From contig NZ_JACIEN010000004.1 in assembly GCF_014196925.1 (NCBI RefSeq), positions 372,001 through 436,000 of the forward strand: a stretch of DNA of 64,000 bases. The letters are read 5' to 3'. A program made the translations under genes and the position numbers. Below, piece after piece: positions 1 to 8,528 of this stretch. The stretch's first letter is position 1. Every line of letters starts with the position of its first letter. The notes under the pieces are model-generated. The model saw only the letters and a program-made list of their open reading frames with translations, was not told the origin of the DNA and did not search any database. This DNA comes from Chelatococcus caeni. Lineage in GTDB: Bacteria > Pseudomonadota > Alphaproteobacteria > Rhizobiales > Beijerinckiaceae.

Positions 1-2
1 GC

Positions 3-1121
3 ACGAAGAAGCCGGAGCCGCTCTGGGAAACGCTCATCAACATGCAGCAGCTGATGATCGTGCCCGAGGACTATGTGAAGGGGCTGACCGGCGACCCCAA
101 GGTCGCCGAGAATTCCGACTTCGAGGCCTTCGCGCTCGCCCCGGTCGGCTCCGGCCCCTACCGCATCGCCGAGTTCATTCCCGGCGAGCGCATCGTCTGG
201 CAGCGCCATGACGCGTTCTGGGGCGACAAGGCCCCGTTCGAGCGCGTCACCGTGCGCTCCATCCCCGAGATGGCGACCCGCATCACGGCGCTGAAGAACG
301 GCGAGGTCGACATCATCACCAACCTGCCGCCGGACCAGCTCGCCACCGTCGAGGCCGACCCGAACCTCAAGACGGCCGGCATGGTGACGCCGCTCTTCCA
401 CGTGCTCATCTACAACACGCTCAACGAGAAGATGGCGAGCCCGAAGCTGCGCCAGGCGCTCAACCACGCCATCGACCGGCAGACCCTGAGCGAGGCCCTG
501 TGGCAGGGCAAGGCCGTCGTGCCGGCGAGCCATACCATGGAGCCCTTCGGCGCCCTCTACATGCCGGAGCTCAAGACCTTCGAATACGACATCGAGAAGG
601 CCAAGGAGCTGCTCGCCGAGAGCGGCTACAAGGGCGAGGAGATCCGCATCGACACCTCGGCCACCTATTACACCAACGGCCTCCTCGCCATGCAGGCCGT
701 CGCCGAGATGTGGGGCGCCATCGGCGTCAAGACGCGCATCAATGTCGACGACAAGTGGACGGGCAACGACCCGACGATGAACGCCCGCAACTGGTCGAAC
801 CCGATGTACTTCCCCGACCCCTTCGGCTCCTTCGGCGTGATGTGGGCGCCGGGCGGCCCCTCCGAAGGCGAGGGCCGCTTCAAGACGGACGCCGACTATG
901 CCGAGAAGTGGGACCGCTTCCGCTTTTCCACCGACGTCGCGGCGCGCCGGCAGGCCTATGGCGAATTGATGGAGCGCATCAAGAACGACCCGCCCTTCCT
1001 CGTGCTCTACCAGCCCTACGAGAGCTGGGGCATGCGCAAGACCGTCGACTGGGCGCCGGCGCCGGGCCACATCCCCTACGTGCTCGACTTCCGCGCCGGC
1101 TCCATCCGGGTCGACGGCTGA
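3..1121 (+). CDS. Peptide/nickel-type ABC transporter substrate-binding protein (5' truncated by window edge)
   Basis: This is the C-terminal part (about 372 residues) of a periplasmic binding protein of the DppA/OppA class (SBP_bac_5). The reading frame is already open at base 3, so the signal peptide and first lobe lie outside the window. Visible family features are the GSGPYRIAEF segment, the LRQALNHAIDR helix and the YDIEKAKELLAESGY motif, all typical of cluster 5 binding proteins. It would deliver an oligopeptide or similar solute to a membrane permease pair. The permeases are not downstream, so they are probably upstream. A metallophosphoesterase and a fused transporter ATPase follow on the same strand. 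Substrate cannot be read from the sequence. Confidence 0.9.
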   Translation, partial: TKKPEPLWETLINMQQLMIVPEDYVKGLTGDPKVAENSDFEAFALAPVGSGPYRIAEFIPGERIVWQRHDAFWGDKAPFERVTVRSIPEMATRITALKNGEVDIITNLPPDQLATVEADPNLKTAGMVTPLFHVLIYNTLNEKMASPKLRQALNHAIDRQTLSEALWQGKAVVPASHTMEPFGALYMPELKTFEYDIEKAKELLAESGYKGEEIRIDTSATYYTNGLLAMQAVAEMWGAIGVKTRINVDDKWTGNDPTMNARNWSNPMYFPDPFGSFGVMWAPGGPSEGEGRFKTDADYAEKWDRFRFSTDVAARRQAYGELMERIKNDPPFLVLYQPYESWGMRKTVDWAPAPGHIPYVLDFRAGSIRVDG

Positions 1122-1191
1122 CCTCCTGCGGGAGCCGGACACGCCCTGCTCCCCTCATCCCGATCCTCCATCCGCCCGCCGCGAGACTTTC

Positions 1192-2103
1192 ATGACCGCG
1201 CTCCGCCTCTGCCTCGTCGCCGACATCCACCACGGTGCCGACAGCTTCACCAAGAAGGGCACGGCCGCGCTGCCGCTGCTCGCCGAATTCGCCCGCTTCG
1301 CCAACAAGACGCGGCCGGACGCCGTGATCGACCTCGGCGACCGCATCTCCGACGTCGACACGGAAACCGACAGGCGCCTGGAACGCGAGGTCGCCGACGG
1401 CTTTCGCGCCGTAGCCGCACCGGTCTTCCACATCTGCGGCAACCACGACCGCGACCATCTCACCGTCGCCGACAATGCCGAGATCCTCGGCCAGGCGCTC
1501 GGCAATCAGGTCGTCGATCTCGGCGCCTGGCAGCTCGTCATCTGGCGGGCGGACACGAAGATCCATCGCCCGGGCGGCTTCGTGCTGCCCGAAGCGGACC
1601 TCTTGTGGCTCGCCGGCGTGGTGCGCACGGCGACGAAGCCGATCGCCCTCTTCAGCCACGTGCCGGTGTCCGGCCATGCGCAGGACGGCAACTATTACTT
1701 CGAGCGCAACCCCGACGCCTCGACCTATCCCGGCGGGGCCGAGCGGGCGCGGGCCGTTCTGGCGGCGGCGCGCGTGCCGGTCGCCTGCTTCGCCGGCCAC
1801 GTGCACTGGAACACGCTGACCATGGTGAACGGCCAGCCGCATTTCACCCTGCAGTCGCTGACCGAGAGCTTCACCACCCATCCCGAGCCCGCCGGCAGCT
1901 TCGCCCTCGTCGAACTGTCGGACCGCATCGACTGGCGTGTCTTCGGCAAGGACAGTTTTGCCGTCTCGCTCGACGCCGCCGAGACCGCACGGCGCTGGGT
2001 GACGCCGCTGCCGCCCTTCAACGAGCATCCCGAGATCCGCCTGCGCCACGCAGCCCAGGCCGCTCGGCAAGTTGCCAGCCAAGTCGCGCAGGCGGCGGAA
2101 TAG
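1192..2103 (+). CDS. Calcineurin-like metallophosphoesterase
   Basis: The 303-residue protein has the metallophosphatase signature set: DIHHG near residue 11 (D-x-H), GDRISD near residue 44 (GD-x2), CGNHDRDH near residue 83 (GNHD/E), an HVP segment and AGHVHWN near residue 202 (GH-x-H). These residues hold two metal ions for phosphoester hydrolysis. It has no evident signal peptide, so it is probably cytoplasmic. It lies 70 nt after the binding-protein gene and 18 nt before the transporter ATPase, so it is probably co-transcribed. It may process a phosphorylated imported solute (inference). Class III cyclic nucleotide phosphodiesterases are the nearest described relatives; the true substrate is unknown. 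Confidence 0.85.
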   Translation: MTALRLCLVADIHHGADSFTKKGTAALPLLAEFARFANKTRPDAVIDLGDRISDVDTETDRRLEREVADGFRAVAAPVFHICGNHDRDHLTVADNAEILGQALGNQVVDLGAWQLVIWRADTKIHRPGGFVLPEADLLWLAGVVRTATKPIALFSHVPVSGHAQDGNYYFERNPDASTYPGGAERARAVLAAARVPVACFAGHVHWNTLTMVNGQPHFTLQSLTESFTTHPEPAGSFALVELSDRIDWRVFGKDSFAVSLDAAETARRWVTPLPPFNEHPEIRLRHAAQAARQVASQVAQAAE

Positions 2104-2121
2104 ACGCTTGGGACCGGCGCC

Positions 2122-3900
2122 ATGACTGCACCCCTTCTCGACGTGCGCGACCTCTGCGTCGCCTTCCGGTCGCGCCGCGGCGCAACGCCCGTGGTGCGCA
2201 ACCTCTCCTTCTCGGTCGGGGCCGGCGAGACGGTGGCGATCGTCGGGGAATCGGGCTCGGGCAAGTCGGTCACGGCGCTGTCGCTGATGCGCCTTATCGA
2301 GCGCGAGGGCGGCGCCGTCACCGGCGGCGAGATGCTCTTCCGCCCGCATGACGGGCCCGCGGTCGACCTCGCGCGGCTCGACGAGCCGGCGATGCGCGCC
2401 ATCCGCGGCAACGCCATGTCGATGATCTTCCAGGAGCCGATGACCTCGCTCAACCCGGTGCTGACCATCGGCGAGCAGGTGGCGGAAGTGCTGCTGGCGC
2501 ATCGCGGCATCGGCGCACGCGAGGCGGAGCGGGCGGCGCTCGCCGTGCTCGACGAAGTGCAGCTGACCGATCCGGAACGGCGCATGCGCCAGTATCCGCA
2601 CGAGCTCTCGGGCGGCATGCGCCAGCGCGTCATGATCGCCATCGCGCTCGCCTGCCGGCCACGGCTGCTCATCGCCGACGAGCCGACGACAGCGCTCGAC
2701 GTCACCATCCAGGCGGGCATCCTCGATCTCATCCGTGCCCTGCAGCAGCAGACGGGCACGTCCGTCATCTTCATCACCCACGACATGGGCGTCGTCGCCG
2801 AGATGGCCGACCGCGTCGTCGTCATGCGCCAGGGCGAACATGTGGAGACGGCACGTACGGCCGATCTCTTCGCGGCACCGCAGGCTACCTATACCCGCGC
2901 CCTCCTGGCGGCCGTGCCGCGCCTCGGCGCCGGCGCGCCGATCTATGCCGTCCCGCGCGCCGGCAGGGCGGAAGACGCCGGCGATACCGGCGAGGTGCTG
3001 CGCGTCGAGGGCCTCGTCACCCGCTTTCCGATCCGCAAGGGACCGTTCCGCCGCCATGTCGCCAATGTGCATGCGGTGGAGGATGTCAGCCTGACGCTGC
3101 GGCGCGGCGAGACGCTCGGCCTCGTCGGCGAATCCGGCTCGGGCAAGTCGACCATCGGCCGCTCCATCCTCAGGCTCGTCGAGCCGACGACCGGGCGCAT
3201 CCTCATCTGCGGCCGCGACGTCACCGGCCTGTCGCAGCAGGCCGTCCGCCCCCTGCGCCGCCATGCGCAGATGGTCTTCCAGGACCCCTACGCCAGCCTC
3301 AACCCGCGCCTGCCGGTGCACGAGCTCGTCACGGAGCCGCTCGCCATTCACGACCGGCTGCCGGCGCCCGCGCGGCGCGAGATCGCGGCCGAGCTGATGC
3401 GCCGGGTCGGCCTGCCGGCGGACAGCCTCGACCGCTATCCGCACCAGTTCTCGGGTGGCCAGCGCCAGCGCCTCGCCATCGCCCGGGCGCTGTCGTCCAG
3501 ACCGCGCGTCATCGTCGCAGACGAGCCGGTATCGGCCCTCGACGTCTCGGTGCAGGACCAGGTCATCGCCCTGATGCGCGAGCTGCAGGACGAGTTCGGC
3601 ATCGCCTATCTCTTCATCTCGCACGATCTCGCCGTGGTCGAGCGCATGAGCCACCGCGTCGCCGTGCTCGACCGCGGCCGTATCGTCGAGACGGGCCCGA
3701 CCGACGCCGTCCTCTCGGATCCGCGCCACCCCTATACGCGTGACCTCCTCGCCGCAGTGCCGGTGGCCGATCCGGCGCTCAGGCACGGCCCGCGCAGGCT
3801 CGCCCTGCGCGAGCGCAGGAGCCCCATCAATCCCGTCGGCTTCACGCCGCCAGCGCAGCACTTCGCCGAGGCCGGCCCCGGCCATCTCGTCGCTGTCTGA
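2122..3900 (+). CDS. Fused dipeptide/oligopeptide ABC transporter ATP-binding protein (DppD-DppF type)
   Basis: The 592-residue protein contains two complete ABC ATPase domains in tandem. The first has Walker A GESGSGKS at residues 42-49, the signature LSGGMRQR and Walker B LLIADEPT. The second has Walker A GESGSGKS near residue 337, FSGGQRQR and VIVADEPV. Each is followed by the C-terminal region typical of oligopeptide transporter ATPases (first domain: [11 protein letters not shown]; second: [10 protein letters not shown]). The length suits a DppD-DppF or GsiA-like fusion. It should energise the peptide-type transporter whose binding protein opens the window. Its end is 15 nt from the convergent amino-acid transporter ATPase gene. 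Confidence 0.93.
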   Translation: MTAPLLDVRDLCVAFRSRRGATPVVRNLSFSVGAGETVAIVGESGSGKSVTALSLMRLIEREGGAVTGGEMLFRPHDGPAVDLARLDEPAMRAIRGNAMSMIFQEPMTSLNPVLTIGEQVAEVLLAHRGIGAREAERAALAVLDEVQLTDPERRMRQYPHELSGGMRQRVMIAIALACRPRLLIADEPTTALDVTIQAGILDLIRALQQQTGTSVIFITHDMGVVAEMADRVVVMRQGEHVETARTADLFAAPQATYTRALLAAVPRLGAGAPIYAVPRAGRAEDAGDTGEVLRVEGLVTRFPIRKGPFRRHVANVHAVEDVSLTLRRGETLGLVGESGSGKSTIGRSILRLVEPTTGRILICGRDVTGLSQQAVRPLRRHAQMVFQDPYASLNPRLPVHELVTEPLAIHDRLPAPARREIAAELMRRVGLPADSLDRYPHQFSGGQRQRLAIARALSSRPRVIVADEPVSALDVSVQDQVIALMRELQDEFGIAYLFISHDLAVVERMSHRVAVLDRGRIVETGPTDAVLSDPRHPYTRDLLAAVPVADPALRHGPRRLALRERRSPINPVGFTPPAQHFAEAGPGHLVAV

Positions 3901-3915
3901 GCCGCGGCCCGCGCC

Positions 3916-4731
3916 TCAGGCCGTGTCGATGAAGCGGCTGAGGAAGAGGCGCGTGCGCGGGTGCTGCGGGTTGGCGAGGATGTCCTCGGGCCGGCCCTCT
4001 TCGACGACGATGCCCCCGTCCATGAAGACGACCCGGTCGGCCGCCTCGCGCGCGAAGCCGATCTCGTGCGTGACGACGATCATCGTCAGGCCCTGTCCGG
4101 CGAGGTCGCGCATGACATTCAGCACCTCGCCGACGAGCTCGGGGTCGAGAGCCGAGGTCGGCTCGTCGAAGAGCATCAGCTTCGGCCGGATGGCGAGCGC
4201 GCGGGCGATGGCGACGCGCTGCTGCTGGCCGCCCGAGAGCTGGCGCGGATAGGCGGGCGCCTTCTCGGACAGGCCGACGCGGGCGAGCAGGTCCATGGCA
4301 TAGGCCACCGCCTCGCGCCGGTCCTGCCCGTGCACGCCGACGGGCGCCTCGATGATGTTCTCCAGCGCCGTCATGTGCGGATAGAGGTTGAACTGCTGGA
4401 ACACCATGCCGATCTTGCGGCGCTGCACGGCGATCGCCCGGCTCGAGAGCTTGTTGAGGCGCCCGTGCCGCAGCTGGTAGCCGATCTGCTCCCCGTCGAC
4501 CTCGATCGAGCCGCGGTCGATCGCCTCCAGGTGGTTGATGCAGCGCAGGAAGGTGGATTTCCCCGAGCCCGACGGCCCGAGGATGACGACCACCTCGCCC
4601 GGCGCCACGTCGAGGTCGATCCCCTTCAGCACCTCGTTGGCGCCGAAGGACTTGTGCACGTTGCGCGCACGCACCAGCGGCGCCACGGCGGCGGAGGCCG
4701 CGGCCGCGCTGTCTCTCGCAGCGACGTTCAT
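3916..4731 (-). CDS. Polar amino-acid ABC transporter ATP-binding protein (HisP/GlnQ family)
   Basis: The 271-residue protein is a single ABC ATPase domain with Walker [10 protein letters not shown] at residues 52-60, the Q-loop segment [17 protein letters not shown] typical of PAAT-family ATPases, the signature LSGGQQQR and Walker [15 protein letters not shown]. The reading frame stays open far upstream, but the ATG at 4731 is chosen. It overlaps the stop of the permease gene as ATGA and begins a plausible N-terminus before the conserved [11 protein letters not shown] strand. It works with the permease (4728-5648) and binding protein (5654-6541) to import a polar amino acid or derivative. 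Confidence 0.93.
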   Translation of the reverse strand: MNVAARDSAAAASAAVAPLVRARNVHKSFGANEVLKGIDLDVAPGEVVVILGPSGSGKSTFLRCINHLEAIDRGSIEVDGEQIGYQLRHGRLNKLSSRAIAVQRRKIGMVFQQFNLYPHMTALENIIEAPVGVHGQDRREAVAYAMDLLARVGLSEKAPAYPRQLSGGQQQRVAIARALAIRPKLMLFDEPTSALDPELVGEVLNVMRDLAGQGLTMIVVTHEIGFAREAADRVVFMDGGIVVEEGRPEDILANPQHPRTRLFLSRFIDTA

Positions 4732-5648
4732 ATCGCCTCCTCCATCGCCCGCGCGGGAGCCTTGTCGCCGCCGGCGCCACGCTCGCCGCGGGCATAGTAG
4801 CGCTCGATGAAGCCCTGGCCGACGTTGAGGATGGATGTGACGAGGAGATACCAGATCACCGCCACCATCAGCATCGGGATGACCTCGAAGGTGCGGTTGT
4901 AGACGGCCTGTACGGAATAGAGCAGGTCGGCCATGGCGATGACGCTGACGAGCGAGGTCGCTTTGATCATGCTGATGAGCTGGTTGCCCGTCGGCGGGAT
5001 GATGGAGCGCATGGCCTGGGGAATGATGATGCGCCGCAGCGCCCGCGCCCGCGTCATGCCGAAGGCGTCCGTCGCCTCGACCTGGCCCTTGTCCACGGAC
5101 AGGAGGCCGCCGCGGATGATCTCCGCCATGTAGGCCGCCTCGTTGAGCGACAGCCCCGCGATGGCCGCCGTCATCGGCGTGATGAGGTCGTTGGTGTCCC
5201 AGCTCGCCAGCGTTGGGCCGAAGGGGATGGCGATGGAGATCTGCGGGAACAGGGTCGACAGGTTGTACCAGAAGATGAGCTGCACCAGCAGCGGCGTGCC
5301 GCGGAAGAACCAGATGTAGAGGCCCGCGAGCGAGCTGAGCAGCCGGTCGTCCGACATGCGGGCGATGGCGAGCAGAAGCCCGATGATGACGCCGATCACC
5401 ATGGCGACGACGGTGAGCCCGAGCGTGACCGACAGGCCGCGCAGGATGGAGGGCGCCGTGAACCACTCGGCGACCACGGGCCAGCCGAAATTCTCGTTGT
5501 TGGCGACGATCCAGCCGAAATCCGTCGCGATGATGAGGACGAGGGCCCACAGGAGCCAGCGTCCCCAGGCGATCGGCCGGTGGGCGTTGGCGACATCGCG
5601 CAGGGCCGCATCCGCGGCCCTGCTCTCATCCACGCTCGGGGCGCTCAT
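4728..5648 (-). CDS. Polar amino-acid ABC transporter permease (HisM/GlnP family)
   Basis: This 306-residue inner-membrane permease has the His/Glu/Gln/Arg/opine signature in the segment [20 protein letters not shown] and the EAA cytoplasmic loop around [21 protein letters not shown], which contacts the ATPase. About five to six membrane helices are visible. The start at 5648 (MSAPSVDES) is preferred over an upstream in-frame ATG because the latter would run back over the binding-protein gene. The gene overlaps the ATPase by 4 nt and starts 5 nt after the binding-protein stop. A single permease protein implies a homodimeric channel unless a second partner lies elsewhere. Confidence 0.92.
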   Translation of the reverse strand: MSAPSVDESRAADAALRDVANAHRPIAWGRWLLWALVLIIATDFGWIVANNENFGWPVVAEWFTAPSILRGLSVTLGLTVVAMVIGVIIGLLLAIARMSDDRLLSSLAGLYIWFFRGTPLLVQLIFWYNLSTLFPQISIAIPFGPTLASWDTNDLITPMTAAIAGLSLNEAAYMAEIIRGGLLSVDKGQVEATDAFGMTRARALRRIIIPQAMRSIIPPTGNQLISMIKATSLVSVIAMADLLYSVQAVYNRTFEVIPMLMVAVIWYLLVTSILNVGQGFIERYYARGERGAGGDKAPARAMEEAI

Positions 5649-5653
5649 GACCG

Positions 5654-6541
5654 TCACTGGGAAGCGAGGTTGATGCCGGGGTCGGAGATCATGTTGTTCT
5701 GAAGTCCCCACTTCTTCATGATCACGTCATAGGTGCCGTTCGCCACCAGTTCCTTGATGGCGCCGAGCAGCACCTCGCCGAGCGGCGAGCCCTTGGACAC
5801 CACGGCGCCCTGATAGAGGTCCTGGAAGCCATTGGCCTTGCCGACGGCCGCGAGCTCGAGTTCGCCGCCCGCCTGCTGCACGAAATAGGTCAGCGGCGCC
5901 TGCGAGGAGAAGAAGGCGTCGGAGCGCTTGGACCGCACGGCGAGGATCGAGGTCGGCTGGTCGGTGAAGGACTGCACCTCGAGCGCCGGCTTGCCTTCGG
6001 CAGCGCATTTCTCGGCCTGGGCCTTGATGACGCGCTCGGCCGAGCCGCCGGACATCACGGCGATGCGGTTGCCGCAGGCCTCGTCGAGGCTGTTGATGCC
6101 CTTCGGATTGCCCTTCTGCACGGCGAAAACGACGTATTCGCGCACATAATCGACGAAATCATTGGCTTCCTGGCGCGACTTGAAGTCGCCGACCGGCCCC
6201 ATGGCGAACTGGTAGCGGCCGGACTTGATGCCGGACAGGAGGGCCGACAGGCCGCTCACGGACGCATGCTCGATCTTGATGCCGAGGATCTGGCCGATGG
6301 CCTCGGACAGATCGGCGCTGGCGCCGGTCATCGCATTGGTGTCGGTGACGATCTCGTAGGGCGGGAAGGAGCCGTTGTTGACCGACACCATCTTGCCGGC
6401 GGCACGGATGTTCTCGGGCAGTTTGGCGCGCAGCGCCTCGTTGACCTGCTGCGCCGGCACATCGCCGGACGCGGCGAGCGCGGGCGCCTGGATGACGGCG
6501 AAAGCGAGCGCCGAGGCGCAGGCGAGCTTGCGGATGTTCAT
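5654..6541 (-). CDS. Polar amino-acid ABC transporter substrate-binding protein
   Basis: The 295-residue protein starts with a Sec-type signal peptide (MNIRKLACASALAFAVIQAP, cleavage probably after ALAA). It continues as a cluster 3 binding protein: the KMVSVNNGSFPPYE strand, LSEAIGQILGIKIEHASVSG and a C-terminal KKWGL motif. The start at 6541 is supported by AAGGGGAAC just upstream. It is the first gene of the transporter trio and follows the amidase gene by 43 nt, so the amidase, the DHPH-decarboxylase-like protein and the transporter probably form one transcript from the divergent promoter near 8.45 kb. The ligand is unknown; an amino acid or amide is a reasonable guess from context. Confidence 0.92.
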   Translation of the reverse strand: MNIRKLACASALAFAVIQAPALAASGDVPAQQVNEALRAKLPENIRAAGKMVSVNNGSFPPYEIVTDTNAMTGASADLSEAIGQILGIKIEHASVSGLSALLSGIKSGRYQFAMGPVGDFKSRQEANDFVDYVREYVVFAVQKGNPKGINSLDEACGNRIAVMSGGSAERVIKAQAEKCAAEGKPALEVQSFTDQPTSILAVRSKRSDAFFSSQAPLTYFVQQAGGELELAAVGKANGFQDLYQGAVVSKGSPLGEVLLGAIKELVANGTYDVIMKKWGLQNNMISDPGINLASQ

Positions 6542-6584
6542 GTTGTCGTTCCCCTTCCGATTCTGGCTCTGCTTGTGGTTCTGG

Positions 6585-7433
6585 TCAGGCTGCCGCCGTC
6601 GTTGCGGCGGCAGGTGCCGCCAGTTCCGGCCGGGCGAAGCGGCGGTTGGCGAGCACCGGCAGGACGGCGCGCGCATGGGCGATGCGGGCCGGATCGATAT
6701 CGGCGAAGACGAGCGCAGGCGCCTCTCCGGCGCGGGCAATGGCGACGCCGAGCGGATCGATGACCATGCTCGCGCCGATATTGCGCTCGCCGCACTCGCC
6801 CACGGCGACGAGGTAGCAGGTATTTTCCAGGGCACGGGCCGTCGCCAGCACCTCCCAGTGGGCTTCCTTGCCGAGGCCCCTCACCCAGGCCGCCGGGACG
6901 ACGATGACCTCGGCCCCGTCGACGGCGAGCCGCCGGGCGAGCTCGGGAAAGCGCAGGTCGTAGCAGGTCATGGTGCCGACCTTCAGCCCCGCCACCTCGA
7001 CGAGCGGCGGGATCTCGTCGCCGGGCTCGACGTTGACCGATTCCTGCGCCGCGAAGGCGTCGTAGAGATGCAGCTTGCGGTAGCTCCCGATGATGGCGCC
7101 GTCGCGCACGGTGACGAGCACGTTGAACACGCGCCCGCGGCCGTTGGGGACGTGGATGCAGGTCATCACCGTGAGGTCGCTGCCGTGGCTCGCCGCCAGC
7201 ACCTGCTGCATGAAGCGGCCGTCGAGGGGCTGGGCCGACGTCAGCACGATGTCCGGATCGGCGATGTCGCGGGCGAGGATGCCCTCGGGCAGCACGAGGA
7301 GCGCGGCCCCGCCAGCCGCCGCATCCCGCATCAGCCGCACCACTGTGTCCGCGTTCTCCTGCCAGTCGCGGCTCACCGCGAACTGGCCGAGCGCGACGCG
7401 GGCGACGGAACGGGTGCTCGAAGAGGTGGTCAT
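6585..7433 (-). CDS. Carbon-nitrogen hydrolase (nitrilase superfamily amidase)
   Basis: The 282-residue cytoplasmic protein carries the Glu-Lys-Cys triad of the nitrilase superfamily: Glu in LLVLPEG (near residue 48), Lys in SYRKLHLYD (near 118) and the nucleophile Cys in GTMTCYDLRFPE (near 154). The sequence around these sites resembles the Nit1/omega-amidase branch (deaminated glutathione amidase-like), which hydrolyses alpha-keto amide side products, rather than true nitrilases. The ATG at 7433 overlaps the stop of the upstream DHPH-decarboxylase-like gene as ATGA. Its position before an amino-acid transporter suggests use of an imported or internally formed amide (inference). Confidence 0.88.
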   Translation of the reverse strand: MTTSSSTRSVARVALGQFAVSRDWQENADTVVRLMRDAAAGGAALLVLPEGILARDIADPDIVLTSAQPLDGRFMQQVLAASHGSDLTVMTCIHVPNGRGRVFNVLVTVRDGAIIGSYRKLHLYDAFAAQESVNVEPGDEIPPLVEVAGLKVGTMTCYDLRFPELARRLAVDGAEVIVVPAAWVRGLGKEAHWEVLATARALENTCYLVAVGECGERNIGASMVIDPLGVAIARAGEAPALVFADIDPARIAHARAVLPVLANRRFARPELAAPAAATTAAA

Positions 7434-8404
7434 GCCGGTTCTCCCGCAAGTTCGGCGATCGATGGAAAGAGGCTCTCGGGCGTCAGACCGGTGTCGGCGA
7501 GGCCCTGGCGCCGCACCTCGTCGAGAAAGTCCGCGATCATGTGGCGGTTGGCGCCGAGCCCGCTCGCGTCCCAGTCGGGCGGCAGGTCCCGGCCGGTCGA
7601 CACGAGATCCTCGATCAGCCAGGGCGTCGTGTCGATGTACTTGCGCCGCTTCTCCAGCCACAGGCGCCGCGCCGCGTCGATCAGATCGCTGAGCTCCTGG
7701 ACAGCCCACGGATGCTGGGCGGCAAAGGCGGCCTTGATGCCGAGGACATGGATGCCGGGCACATAGCCGACGGCCTCGAAATAGGCGCGCTCGGCGGCGC
7801 GCACGTCCGGCAGGAGCAGGCGATAGCGCGTCTGCCGCTCGAAGAAGCCGGGCGGCATGAAGGGTGTGAAGACGGCATCGAGCCAGCCCTCGTCGAGGAG
7901 CTCCAGCATCGGCCGCTCGCCGGGCACCGGCTCGATGCGGCCGGGGCGGGCATAGCGGCCGAGCCGGTCGGTGACCGGATGGGCCTCGGTGAGGCGTCCC
8001 GCGTACCAGCGGGCATCGTCGATGCCCACCCCGGCGCGCGCCAGCGCCGCCCGCGTCCAGGTGTTGCCGGAATCCTGCCAGCCCGTGACGCCGATGCGCT
8101 TGCCCCTGAGGTCCTCGAGCCGCACGAGGCCGCTGTCGCGCGCCGTGATGATGCAGCGGTGGCGGAAGCCGCGCATGAGGAAGTTCGGCACGCCGAGAAC
8201 CGCCGTCTCGCCCCGGCTGCGGGCCGTCGTGTAGCGGCTGAAGGAGATCTCGCTCGCGTCGAAGCGCGGATCGCTGGCGAAATCCTCCGGCAGGGTCGCG
8301 AGGCGCTCGATCTTCAGGTCGATCCGCTCGGAGGCGACGTCGCCAAGGAGCAGCGGCGTCACATAGTCCCAATCACGCACCGCGAGACGAATACTGACCT
8401 TCAC
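7430..8404 (-). CDS. 4,5-dihydroxyphthalate decarboxylase-like protein (periplasmic-binding-protein fold, no signal peptide)
   Basis: The 324-residue protein matches the Pht5-like family: DWDYVTPLLLGDV, FDASEISFSRY, VPNFLMRGFRHRCI and DLRGKRIGVTGWQDSGNTW are family positions. This fold is related to class II periplasmic binding proteins. The start is taken as the GTG at 8404, preceded by GGAGAGGATGT; an in-frame upstream ATG would run through the divergent promoter. There is no signal peptide, so it is probably a cytoplasmic enzyme or sensor. It is translationally coupled (ATGA) to the amidase. Reported chemistry in the family is decarboxylation of 4,5-dihydroxyphthalate, but many members have no known reaction. 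Confidence 0.8.
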   Translation of the reverse strand: MKVSIRLAVRDWDYVTPLLLGDVASERIDLKIERLATLPEDFASDPRFDASEISFSRYTTARSRGETAVLGVPNFLMRGFRHRCIITARDSGLVRLEDLRGKRIGVTGWQDSGNTWTRAALARAGVGIDDARWYAGRLTEAHPVTDRLGRYARPGRIEPVPGERPMLELLDEGWLDAVFTPFMPPGFFERQTRYRLLLPDVRAAERAYFEAVGYVPGIHVLGIKAAFAAQHPWAVQELSDLIDAARRLWLEKRRKYIDTTPWLIEDLVSTGRDLPPDWDASGLGANRHMIADFLDEVRRQGLADTGLTPESLFPSIAELAGEPA

Positions 8405-8470
8405 ACATCCTCTCCCATGGCTCCACTCCCGTGGCCGGCTAGTGGCCCCGGGTCGCCATGGCGAGAATTG

Positions 8471-8515
8471 AATGTTCACTATCTCCGATCAATAGCTATT
8501 ATGTTACTGAACATT
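8471..8515. promoter_or_regulatory. Candidate MocR operator / divergent promoter
   Basis: This AT-rich stretch between two divergent genes has a perfect 8-bp inverted repeat, AATGTTCA at 8471-8478 and TGAACATT at 8508-8515, with a 29-nt spacer. Within it, ATGTTCACT (8472-8480) and ATGTTACT (8501-8508) also form an imperfect direct repeat. MocR/GabR regulators usually bind direct repeats in the divergent promoter next to their own gene, so this is the natural operator. Binding is an inference. Confidence 0.5.
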
Positions 8516-8528
8516 ATAAGCGAGAATC

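Noticed and set aside
979-3885. A 968-residue open frame on the minus strand
   Set aside because: It is antisense to the metallophosphoesterase and fused transporter ATPase, both with clear motifs, and its own translation is low-complexity Arg/Ala/Gly-rich without family features. Long antisense frames are expected at this GC content.
3916-5550. Possible fusion of the amino-acid transporter ATPase with an upstream domain
   Set aside because: The frame is open upstream of 4731, but that stretch is the permease gene read in another frame, and the ATGA overlap at 4728-4731 fixes the normal start.
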